Positions 9,070 to 17,382 of a DNA stretch of 64,000 nt are shown here, in pieces. Position 1 is the first letter of the stretch. Every line of letters begins with the position of its first letter. The position numbers and the translations under genes are program-made. Source of the DNA: an uncultured Desulfosoma sp. (GTDB lineage: Bacteria; Desulfobacterota; Syntrophobacteria; Syntrophobacterales; DSM-9756); contig CALGPN010000037.1 in NCBI GenBank assembly GCA_937960435.1, forward strand, positions 1 through 64,000, in the 5' to 3' direction. Under the pieces are notes generated by a model. The model saw only the letters and a program-made list of their open reading frames with translations. It made no database searches and was not told the origin of the DNA.

Positions 9070-10941
9070 CTAGAAGACGATGCCGTCGTCACTCCAGCGA
9101 AAAGTTTCCCCGTTGAGTACAAGTTTTTCCTTGGCGAACCACAAGGCATCCCCTTCCTTCTTGTCTCCTTTGGGCTCTTCAGGGTTCCCCGAAGCGTTCT
9201 GCTCGGTGCGCCCGGCATCGGCGAAAAGGAACCTGGAGTATTTCACGATCTTCGCGACCTGCTTTTCCGATGGGACGATCGTGGCCGCGAAGACCATTTC
9301 AATCTTATAGTCTTCTTTAGCGCCTCGGTCCTCGGCAAGCTTTTCCCGCCACAGGGACACGACAATCCGGGCCTGTCTCCGGTTCTTTATGAACTTCTTT
9401 GTCGACAGCACATCCTTGAACGTCAGGACGCTGACTTCGGGATGGTTGCGAAGCGGGGTCACTTCTGACGGCTGAAACGTGTGCTCCCCCTCGTCATCCA
9501 TGAGACGCAGGTGCACCGTGAGGTTGTCGGCCATCCATCGGCTCGGCAAAAGCAGCGCCAGATTATCTCCGCGAAAGACGTTAAGGGGATTAAGCATGGA
9601 TTTGTTTTCGGCCAGCAGGAGCACATGGTCGAACTCCCCTTGGATCCGGCGCAGGATGTCCCGGTTGCGCAGTTGCCCGTAGAGCCACAGGACATCGTAA
9701 TTTTTAACTTTATCGTTCTTGAGGATGGCATCCATGATGCGGTCGAACACGTCGCTTCGCGCTTTAAGCAACAGAGCCGGCCCCATGGCGCGCATCATTT
9801 CGGGATCCTCGATGAACGCCAAATACCCGTTGTCTAGGTTCCTCAGGATCAGGCGGCCGGCCGTGTCTGTGTCCCCGAGACGCGCGTAATGCAGGGCGGC
9901 AAAAAGGATATTGCCCCAATCTTCGTCGTCCGAATTGGCCAGGACCACGTCGAGATCACGCCGGATTTGGGCCGGTGAGGCACTTTGAACGGTAAGCATG
10001 ATCCTGTGCATGGCGGTGGATGCCGCGAAGGGGTCTTTTCTCAAGATTCCTTGATGGATGTTCTGAAACTGGGTGAAGCAAAAGAGCGCCTCCTGGGCGT
10101 TACCCATTTCGTAGGCGGACTGCCCCCGATAGTACCAGTAGGGGGGGAACTTTTGAAAGGCGCTCTCCAGCCGCTCCAGCTTGCGGTATCGGCGCTCGAT
10201 GTCCGGTTCCTTAAGAATGGCCGTGTAGTCGCTGAGTTGCTTTTCATTGAGGCGCCATTCGTCGGGCAGCTGGTATCGCCGCATGAGGTCCCAGGAATAT
10301 TTGAGCAACTTCTTGTAGAAATTGTTGAGGCCTTGGAGGGTAGCCGCCTCGATTTTCCAGGCCGCCTCTTCCCGTTCCTTCTTGTACTCGTCCAACCTGT
10401 CCCGATAGTTGAAGTAGAAGGAGCCCACGTTGAGCATGGCATTGAGAACGCCCATGTAGGGATTGAGCAGCAGGTCCGTTTCGAGGATCCTTTTTCTCAG
10501 ACGCTTTTTCAGTTCGGTCTGGACGTTCTTTTCGTAGGTGCGAGACAGCGCGGCGCGTTCGTGTTCTTGGATTTTGGAGCTGGTGAGGAGGTCCATGAGT
10601 TCCTGCAACAGGCTGATGATGTCGGCGTCCGGGATTTTGTTGAGATTCAAGTTGTTGATGATCGTGTTGTATTCCTGGTCCAGCACCACTTTGTCGTTGT
10701 ACGTGATGATGTGAGTCAAGGAGACGGCGATCTGGTTCAACGCCTGGAGAACCTGCAGCTGAACGTCAACATCCTGCCCTTGTCCGGTGACCGGCAGGGG
10801 CGGGCCGACATCCGAAAACGCCGCCGGTACCGCCGAAAACACCGCAAGGGAGAAAAGGACACCTCGAAAGCCCAACCCGATTTTCCGCCGAAGACCGCGG
10901 ATGTTGCCTTTTCCGGTTCGCAAGACCTTCATCTTCTTCAC
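9070..10941 (-). CDS. Large secreted helical-repeat-like hypothetical protein
   Basis: 623 aa intact ORF, signal-like N-terminus (LGFRGVLFSLAVFSAVPAAFS), alpha-rich body with TPR-like PYWYYRGQSAYEMGNAQEALFCF. Confidence 0.7.
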   Translation of the reverse strand: MKKMKVLRTGKGNIRGLRRKIGLGFRGVLFSLAVFSAVPAAFSDVGPPLPVTGQGQDVDVQLQVLQALNQIAVSLTHIITYNDKVVLDQEYNTIINNLNLNKIPDADIISLLQELMDLLTSSKIQEHERAALSRTYEKNVQTELKKRLRKRILETDLLLNPYMGVLNAMLNVGSFYFNYRDRLDEYKKEREEAAWKIEAATLQGLNNFYKKLLKYSWDLMRRYQLPDEWRLNEKQLSDYTAILKEPDIERRYRKLERLESAFQKFPPYWYYRGQSAYEMGNAQEALFCFTQFQNIHQGILRKDPFAASTAMHRIMLTVQSASPAQIRRDLDVVLANSDDEDWGNILFAALHYARLGDTDTAGRLILRNLDNGYLAFIEDPEMMRAMGPALLLKARSDVFDRIMDAILKNDKVKNYDVLWLYGQLRNRDILRRIQGEFDHVLLLAENKSMLNPLNVFRGDNLALLLPSRWMADNLTVHLRLMDDEGEHTFQPSEVTPLRNHPEVSVLTFKDVLSTKKFIKNRRQARIVVSLWREKLAEDRGAKEDYKIEMVFAATIVPSEKQVAKIVKYSRFLFADAGRTEQNASGNPEEPKGDKKEGDALWFAKEKLVLNGETFRWSDDGIVF

Positions 10942-11156
10942 GCTCCCACACGTTCAAGAAATCCCCTCGCTTTGGGACGAAACCACCCCGAGGGGCACAT
11001 GTACCATAAGTGCGCCGAAGACCGCCAGTGCGAGCCCTTGCGGGGAAGCACCGGCCTTGACGAATCGTATGGCGTTCTCTTAGTATGAACTAATCTTCAC
11101 AAAAGGCATGGACCGGTTCCGTGGGGAACAGAGCGCGACAGGGAAAGGAGGCGGAG

Positions 11157-12116
11157 ATGGTCTTTCGTACTGCGGGGATTGAAGTGGCACCGTGGGTGCC
11201 ACCGTTGGTCGCCTTCGTCATTTCTTTTTTCACGTCCATGGGAGGGGTTTCCGGGGCGTTTCTCCTGCTGCCTTTTCAAATGTCGTTTCTCGGCTATACG
11301 CACCCTTCGGTCAGCGCCACCAACCAGCTTTTTAATATCGTCGCCATTCCCAGTGGGGTCTATCGCTATTGGAAGGAAGGCCGGATGGTCTGGCCCTTGA
11401 CCTGGGTCGTGGTCATCGGCACGCTGCCGGGCGTCCTTATTGGCGCCGTCGTCCGGGTGGCCTATCTGCCGAACCCGAAGAATTTTAAGCTTTTTGCCGC
11501 CGCCGTGTTGCTCTACATCGGCCTGAGGATGGTGCAGGATCTGGTCAAAGCAAACACCGGGACCCCGTCGAAAGCTGATGCGGAAAAGAGGTTCCAGGAA
11601 ATGGTACGCCGCCACCGGGCCATGGCCTCCCAATCCGGCGGGCAATCCCTTCAGCCGCTGCCGTCGGTGAAAGTGACCCATTTCAATACCCGCCGGCTCG
11701 GTTACACGTTTTATGAAGAATCCTACGATGTGCCGTTTTGGGGGATCTTCGCCCTGGCCTTCATCGTGGGCATTGTAGGCGGCATTTACGGCATCGGCGG
11801 CGGGGCGATCATCGCGCCTTTCTTTGTCACCTTTTTCAAACTCCCGGTGTACACGGTAGCCGGAGCAGCCCTCATGGGCACCTTTGTCACCTCCGTGGCC
11901 GGCGTGGCCTTCTATCAAGCCCTGGCCCCCTTTTACCCCACCATGTCCGTGGCCCCGGACTGGCTCCTCGGCGTCCTTTTCGGCGTCGGCGGGATGGCGG
12001 GCATGTATCTGGGCGCACGATGCCAAAAATACGTTCCGGCCAAAGCCATCAAATGGATGTTGGCCGCCATCATCGTCTTCACGGCCGTAAAATACATCGT
12101 AGGCTTTTTCCAATGA
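11157..12116 (+). CDS. Sulfite exporter TauE/SafE (TSUP) family permease
   Basis: Polytopic, SATNQLFNIVAIPSGVYRYWKEGR and GIVGGIYGIGGGAIIAPF motifs; SD aaaggagg before ATG 11157. Confidence 0.88.
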   Translation: MVFRTAGIEVAPWVPPLVAFVISFFTSMGGVSGAFLLLPFQMSFLGYTHPSVSATNQLFNIVAIPSGVYRYWKEGRMVWPLTWVVVIGTLPGVLIGAVVRVAYLPNPKNFKLFAAAVLLYIGLRMVQDLVKANTGTPSKADAEKRFQEMVRRHRAMASQSGGQSLQPLPSVKVTHFNTRRLGYTFYEESYDVPFWGIFALAFIVGIVGGIYGIGGGAIIAPFFVTFFKLPVYTVAGAALMGTFVTSVAGVAFYQALAPFYPTMSVAPDWLLGVLFGVGGMAGMYLGARCQKYVPAKAIKWMLAAIIVFTAVKYIVGFFQ

Positions 12117-12165
12117 ACACGCACCCCCGCGCGAGGCGAGGTGGGGAGCTGCGGAACCTGGGCTA

Positions 12166-12194
12166 TTGACATAGGGAACAGTTCTTTGTATATG
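12166..12194 (+). promoter_or_regulatory. Sigma70-type promoter
   Basis: TTGACA (12166-12171), 17-bp spacer, TATATG (12189-12194). Confidence 0.7.
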
Positions 12195-12206
12195 ACCTCC
12201 ACATGA

Positions 12207-12270
12207 TCAAGGCAATGAAGTCTGCCTGAACCGCCCCTGCCCGAACGGCGGGGATGATGACTTCTCCACG
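12207..12270 (+). ncRNA. Fluoride (crcB-type) riboswitch aptamer
   Basis: GGC-AAUGAAGUCU-GCC-UGAAC-[hairpin CCCCuGCC/GGCGGGG]-AUGAUGACUUCUCCAC; P1 GGC/GCC, pseudoknot GAAGUC (12217-12222) with GACUUC (12259-12264); lines up with remembered T. petrophila and P. syringae fluoride aptamers. Confidence 0.83.
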
Positions 12271-12350
12271 GCGAGGGGTTGTCAAAAGGTGGCAACCGCC
12301 ATTCGGCGTGAGGTTCGCGTTCAGGCATGTCGCTGTTTTTCCTGACAAAG

Positions 12351-12380
12351 ACCCCACCCGCATGGCGGCTGGGGTTTTTT
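12351..12380 (+). terminator. Intrinsic terminator of the riboswitch leader
   Basis: ACCCCACCCGC-ATG-GCGGCTGGGGT (one mismatch) followed by a U tract (ggggtttttt). Confidence 0.8.
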
Positions 12381-12414
12381 GATTTGATGCCAACATCATC
12401 AGGAGGTCGCGGGG

Positions 12415-14244
12415 ATGCTGGAACGATATCGACAGATGCAGGCCCGGCTTCTGAAAGTCTTGGAAGACATCCGGAACCTGAAAAAAAATGATTCCGACGA
12501 TGTCTTCGTCGGCCAAGTGGACGAATTGGCGGAAAAAGTTCGCCAAAGTGCCTTTTACCTTGTGGTCCTCGGTGAATTCAAACGAGGCAAAAGCACCCTC
12601 GTCAACGCCATCCTTAAAGATAACATCCTCCCTACCGCCGTGGTGCCGCTCACATCCATCGTGACCATGATCCGCTACGGCCCCGAGGAAGAAATTCTCG
12701 TGCGGTTCAAAGACGGCAAAACCCAAACCATCGATCGACGTCATCTGGTCGACTATGTCACCGAAAGAGGCAACCCGGATAATGCCAAAGGCGTGAACCG
12801 CGTGGAAATCGCCTATCCGGCGGAAACCCTTCGCGGCGGCGTCCACCTCATCGACACACCGGGGGTGGGCTCGATTTTCGAGACGAACACGCAGGCCACA
12901 TACGACTTCTTGCCCAAAGTGGATGCGGCCCTCTTTCTCTTTACGGTGGATCCCCCCATCAGCCAATCGGAGTTGGCGTTTTTGCGCGACGTGCGCCAAT
13001 ATGTCAGCAAGATCTTTTTTGTCCAAAACAAGATCGACTACGTGGATCCCGAAGATCGTGAAGAGTCCCTGGAATTTTCCAAACAGGTGCTCAAGGGCGT
13101 CATCCAGGACGGGGAAATTCGAATCTTGCCCCTTTCCGCCAAGCTGGCCCTGGAAGGACGGCTCAAGGAAGACCGCGAGAAAATCGCCCAAAGCTACTTT
13201 CCTCAGCTGGAAGAAGTCCTGACGCACTTTCTTACCCAGGAAAAGGGCCGTGTGCTCCTTCAATCCGCCACCCAGTCGGCCCGAAAGATGTTGAATGATG
13301 TAGAGTTTTCCGTCCAGCTGGAGCAGAAAGCCATTGAGATGCCGCTTCAGGATCTTGAACAGAGAATCGCCCTCTTCCAGAAAGAACTTCAAAAGATTCG
13401 GAGGGACCGCGAAGAGAACAGCTATTATTTTGAAGCCGAAATCAAACGGATCATGGCGTGGCTGGACCGAGAACTGAAGCGCCTGCAAAAGGACCATTTG
13501 CCGGAACTCATGGAACAGCTGCGCCAAGAGGGGGAAAAGAACCAACATTTGCCCGTTTCCCGATATGTGGAAAAGATGGAGAGCGTGCTCAACGAAGGGA
13601 TCGTCCGCACCTTCGACGACTGGATCGTCAATGAGGAAAAGGCCCTGAACGAAGAATTCGCTCGGGTCTCCCGCCAATACTCGGACCGGACCAACCAAGT
13701 TATTGAACGCCTCATTCAGGCTTCCGCCAAACTTTTCGACATCCCCTTCGAAACCATTCAAACGGATGAGTGTTTGCGGGCCGACAGCCGGTTTTATTAT
13801 CTTTTGGGAGATCCTCCGCGATTTTTCGACATCGCGGGCGCAGTGGATTTCTTTTCCCGAAAACTCATGCCTACAAGTTTTTCTCAAAAAAGGGTTTTAA
13901 GCAACCTCATGAAAAAACTGCCGGAGCGGATCGATGCCAACTGCGGCCGGGTCCGTTCCGATTTCATGCGTCGTCTCCAAGAGAGCTTTCTCACTTTCCG
14001 ATGGAACTTGAATGCCAAGATCGACACTACGGCCCAGGGCATTCAAGACGCCCTGGAAAAGGCCGTGGCTATGCAAAAGGCCGGAGCGGTCGAAAGGGAT
14101 CAGAAGATCGCCTTGCTCAACCAAAAAATGCGGACCATCGCTGCCATCAAAGAGGAACTGCGTCAAATGGCGCAACAGATTTCCACAGGAGATGCGGAAG
14201 AAGCTCAAATGGGCATGATGTGCTCCAGCACCGTCCGGGTGTAA
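12415..14244 (+). CDS. Dynamin-family (bacterial dynamin-like) GTPase
   Basis: GEFKRGKSTLVNAIL (G1), LIDTPGVGS (G3), NKID (G4), long coiled-coil C-terminus; SD aggagg. Confidence 0.88.
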   Translation: MLERYRQMQARLLKVLEDIRNLKKNDSDDVFVGQVDELAEKVRQSAFYLVVLGEFKRGKSTLVNAILKDNILPTAVVPLTSIVTMIRYGPEEEILVRFKDGKTQTIDRRHLVDYVTERGNPDNAKGVNRVEIAYPAETLRGGVHLIDTPGVGSIFETNTQATYDFLPKVDAALFLFTVDPPISQSELAFLRDVRQYVSKIFFVQNKIDYVDPEDREESLEFSKQVLKGVIQDGEIRILPLSAKLALEGRLKEDREKIAQSYFPQLEEVLTHFLTQEKGRVLLQSATQSARKMLNDVEFSVQLEQKAIEMPLQDLEQRIALFQKELQKIRRDREENSYYFEAEIKRIMAWLDRELKRLQKDHLPELMEQLRQEGEKNQHLPVSRYVEKMESVLNEGIVRTFDDWIVNEEKALNEEFARVSRQYSDRTNQVIERLIQASAKLFDIPFETIQTDECLRADSRFYYLLGDPPRFFDIAGAVDFFSRKLMPTSFSQKRVLSNLMKKLPERIDANCGRVRSDFMRRLQESFLTFRWNLNAKIDTTAQGIQDALEKAVAMQKAGAVERDQKIALLNQKMRTIAAIKEELRQMAQQISTGDAEEAQMGMMCSSTVRV

Positions 14245-14434
14245 GGATTGGGTTCCATTGCCTCACCGCAACCTAAAGCGGTGGAGAAAAGAAAGGATTT
14301 TCATGGGTCTCTGTTGGGGTTCGCTTCGCTCACCCCAACCTACACGGGTAAAGTAAGGGAGGATTTTCGGAGCCTTAAGTTGGGGTTCGCTTCGCTCACC
14401 CAATCAACGCCAGTGAAGATAGGGGAGGATTTTT
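14245..14434 (+). repeat. Three tandem copies of a 66-bp unit (hairpin plus GGGAGGATTTT RBS-like motif)
   Basis: GGATTTT at 14295, 14361, 14427 and GTTGGGG-type hairpin start at 14247 (degenerate), 14313, 14379: constant 66-bp period. Confidence 0.85.
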
Positions 14435-15919
14435 ATGGCCATTAGTTTGGCTTTGATCATCGTCCTAGGGCTTGGCGCCGATTACGTTTTCAAAAAGCTG
14501 AAGCTGCCGGGGCTCGTGGGCATGCTGCTGGTAGGCATTTTGGTGGGACCCTATGTCTTGGGACTCATGCGCCCCGAGATGATGCAAGTATCCGCGGATT
14601 TTCGAAAAATCGCTCTGATCGTCATCCTCCTTCGTGCCGGCTTTGAACTGCATCGGGACACGCTCAACCGGGTCGGCCGCGCGGCCTTGACCATGAGCGC
14701 CGTGCCCGCCATTTTCGAAATTCTCGGCGTCATGCTGGTCGCCCCCAAATGGCTGGGAATAAGCCTTTTGGAAGCGGCCATCCTCGGCGCCATCTTAGGG
14801 GCCGTGTCCCCTGCCGTCGTCGTCCCCCTCATGATCGACTACATGGATCGTGGCCTGGGAACGAAAAAGGGGGTTCCCACCTTGATTCTCGGCGCGTCCT
14901 CGGTGGACGACGTTTTCGTCATCGTTCTTTTCACAATTTTCCTCGGCATGTACGGCGGCGGCAAGGTGAATATCTGGGCAAAGCTCGCCGAAATTCCCAT
15001 TTCCATCGTCCTGGGCATTCTTGTGGGAGCCATCCCCGGCTATCTTCTCTACAAACTTTTCGTAACTTATGATTGGAAACCGCCCAAAAGGACGCTTCTC
15101 GTCCTCGGGGTGTCCATTGTACTCACGTGGATCGAATCGGCCGTGGAACATTGGGTCCCGGTGGCAAGCCTGCTCGGGGTTATGGCCATCGGGTTCGTCA
15201 TCCTCGAAAAGGCCGAACCCATCGCCCACCTCATTTCTCAAAAGCTCAAAAAGCTCTGGGTCTTCGCCGAACTGCTCCTCTTCGTCCTCGTAGGGGCTCA
15301 GGTGAATATCCACGTGGCGTGGAAGGCGGGGCTTGCCGGCACCGCGGTCATTTTCGTCGGCCTCATCTTTCGCAGCATCGGCACGTGGGTCTCATTGTTG
15401 GGAACGCCGCTGAATTGGAAAGAAAAACTCTTTTGCGTCGTCGCCTACATTCCCAAGGCCACCGTCCAGGCGGCCATCGGCGCCGTGCCCATGGCCGCCG
15501 GCGTCGCCTCCGGTGAAGTCATCCTGGCCGTGGCCGTCTTGTCCATCATCCTCACCGCCCCTCTGGGCGCCATCGGGATCATACTTATAGGGGACAAATG
15601 CTTGGACAAAGGGGACGTAAGCCCCTATCGGTTCAAAGAACTGCGGGCCAAGTTGGATCTTCCACGCGTCGGCGAACGTGTGCGCAGCAAGCGCTATGGC
15701 ACCGTGTGGAAAATTATCGAAGAAAAAGAAACTTGGATCCCTGTCCCGGCACACTTAGGCGGATCGGTGTTTCCCGACGGCAAAATGCCGGCCATCGTCA
15801 TTCGCTTTTGGAAGGAAGAAAGCGCCAAGGGGCCGGGTACCGGAAAAACCATGACGTACCGCTACAGCCAGCTGGACCCTTCCTTCCAGGAGCATTGGGA
15901 AGTGCTCTACGACTGGTAG
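14435..15919 (+). CDS. Cation:proton antiporter (CPA family) with soluble C-terminal extension
   Basis: Polytopic N-terminal ~400 aa (GLVGMLLVGILVGPYVLGLM, LRAGFELHRD, LGAILGAVSPAVVVPLM), C-terminal ~85 aa soluble. Confidence 0.85.
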   Translation: MAISLALIIVLGLGADYVFKKLKLPGLVGMLLVGILVGPYVLGLMRPEMMQVSADFRKIALIVILLRAGFELHRDTLNRVGRAALTMSAVPAIFEILGVMLVAPKWLGISLLEAAILGAILGAVSPAVVVPLMIDYMDRGLGTKKGVPTLILGASSVDDVFVIVLFTIFLGMYGGGKVNIWAKLAEIPISIVLGILVGAIPGYLLYKLFVTYDWKPPKRTLLVLGVSIVLTWIESAVEHWVPVASLLGVMAIGFVILEKAEPIAHLISQKLKKLWVFAELLLFVLVGAQVNIHVAWKAGLAGTAVIFVGLIFRSIGTWVSLLGTPLNWKEKLFCVVAYIPKATVQAAIGAVPMAAGVASGEVILAVAVLSIILTAPLGAIGIILIGDKCLDKGDVSPYRFKELRAKLDLPRVGERVRSKRYGTVWKIIEEKETWIPVPAHLGGSVFPDGKMPAIVIRFWKEESAKGPGTGKTMTYRYSQLDPSFQEHWEVLYDW

Positions 15920-15923
15920 CGAT

Positions 15924-16367
15924 TCAGCTCGCTGCAAGCACGCCGTGCACCCACCGCTCCAGTGTTGGCGCATCCATAGCGCCGGAACGGCGCGCCACCT
16001 CACGCCCGTTCTTAAAAATCACCACAGTGGGAATGCTTCGAATTCCGTAGCGTGAGGCTAAACTTGGCTCTTCCTCCGTGTTGACCTTGAGAAACCGCAC
16101 GCGCGGCTCCAGACGCCGCGCCGCCGATTCGAAGGCCGGCGCCATCATGCGACATGGACCGCACCACGGCGCCCAAAAATCCACCACCACAGGAATGTGC
16201 GAACGGCTCACCTGCTTTTCGAAAGCCGAAGCGTTCACGGCGATAGGGTGCCCCGCAAACAGCGCCGCCGAACATCGGCCGCACTTGGGAACCGCACCCA
16301 CGCGGTTCCCGTCTACCCGATTGACCGCCTCACATTCAGGACAGACGACATGCACCACCTCTGACAT
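15924..16367 (-). CDS. trxC: Thioredoxin 2 (N-terminal zinc ribbon)
   Basis: CPEC/CGRC zinc ribbon then VVVDFWAPWCGPCRMM. Confidence 0.88.
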   Translation of the reverse strand: MSEVVHVVCPECEAVNRVDGNRVGAVPKCGRCSAALFAGHPIAVNASAFEKQVSRSHIPVVVDFWAPWCGPCRMMAPAFESAARRLEPRVRFLKVNTEEEPSLASRYGIRSIPTVVIFKNGREVARRSGAMDAPTLERWVHGVLAAS

Positions 16368-16502
16368 TGTCGTATTCACCTCCTGCACTTTTTGCGTCGA
16401 TGCTTTCACCGACTAAATTAGGAAGCTTCCGAGCCTTCGTAAAGACGCCCCTTGACAACAGGCCCGAGCAATGACTTATGCCAATGGAGGGAGGAAAGCG
16501 CC

Positions 16503-17156
16503 ATGGAAAACCCAAAGGAAAATTTCTGGAGACTTCGCCTGGAAGCTTTGAAAGGGAAACTGGAAAAAAACAACTTTACCGTGGATGTGGTGGACCGTTT
16601 GGAGGAGGCGCGAGAACTGGTTTTGGGAAAGATCCTTTCGGCGCGGAACCCAAAATCCGTCTCCTGGGGCGGATCCATGACGTTCGTCTCCTGCGGTCTT
16701 TACGAGGTTTTGCGCACCCGAAAGGACCTGGAGGTCATCGACACCTTCGAAAAAGGGGTCCCTTTTGAAGAAATGCTGGAGCGCCGTCGGCGGGCTCTCC
16801 TTGTTGACCTTTTCTTTACCGGCACCAATGCGGTGACCGAACAAGGTCATTTGGTCAATCTGGATATGTACGGCAATCGAGTGGCGGCGCTCACCTTCGG
16901 CCCCCGAGCCGTGGTCGTTCTCATCGGCCGAAACAAGATTGTCCCCGATCTGGAAAGCGCTTTCCATCGAGTCAAGGAATACGCCGCGCCCATCAACGCC
17001 ATGCGCCTGGATAAGAAAACCCCGTGCGTCAAGACCGGCGTGTGCCAAGACTGCTCAAGCCCCGAGAGAATTTGCAACCATTGGACCGTCACGGCCAAGT
17101 GCTTCCCTAAGGGACGGATCCACATCGTGCTGATCAACCAGGACTGCGGGATTTAG
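16503..17156 (+). CDS. LUD-domain protein (lactate utilisation / DUF162-like)
   Basis: SVSWGGSMTFVSCGLYEVL, FFTGTNAVTEQGHLVNLDMYGNRVAALTFGP. Confidence 0.85.
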   Translation: MENPKENFWRLRLEALKGKLEKNNFTVDVVDRLEEARELVLGKILSARNPKSVSWGGSMTFVSCGLYEVLRTRKDLEVIDTFEKGVPFEEMLERRRRALLVDLFFTGTNAVTEQGHLVNLDMYGNRVAALTFGPRAVVVLIGRNKIVPDLESAFHRVKEYAAPINAMRLDKKTPCVKTGVCQDCSSPERICNHWTVTAKCFPKGRIHIVLINQDCGI

Positions 17157-17382
17157 CCCGTGCAGCGAACGGCTGGGGATCGCCGAAGATGGCGCTCAAC
17201 ACCCCCTGAACTCGAAGCGACCCTGGAAGTTCAGGGGACCGAGAATAGGTCAAAACTCCCACAGTGGTTGAGTCCGGTAAATTTCGACCGGCCGTGTCCT
17301 GCCGCGGGACTTTTTCGCAAGGGTGTCAAAGAGAAAACGAAAACCCCAGAACACATCGTCACAGAGATTGGAGCCTCGGACA

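Noticed and set aside
8938-9468. 176-aa ORF MWSVGVRCAHPNLRIYDSG..
   Set aside because: Runs through two dispersed repeats and antisense to the 623-aa gene; VGVRCAHPNLR / GWGERSEPQ / GFASLTPTY peptides are translations of the repeat, not coding.
9985-11088. 367-aa plus-strand ORF opposite the 623-aa protein
   Set aside because: Shadow ORF in GC-rich DNA; the minus-strand frame has the signal peptide and coherent composition.
11097-12113. 338-aa minus-strand ORF opposite the TSUP permease
   Set aside because: His/Gly/Asp-rich shadow of a hydrophobic coding frame.
12163-13887. 574-aa minus-strand ORF opposite the dynamin-like gene and the riboswitch
   Set aside because: Antisense shadow of a well-supported GTPase CDS; no domain sense and it would overlap the structured leader.
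14248-14445. 65-aa ORF MGSIASPQPKAVEKRKDFHGSLLGFASLTPTYTGK.. as a repetitive protein
   Set aside because: It is a read-through of the 66-bp leader repeats and dispersed hairpins; peptide repeats arise because the unit length is a multiple of 3.
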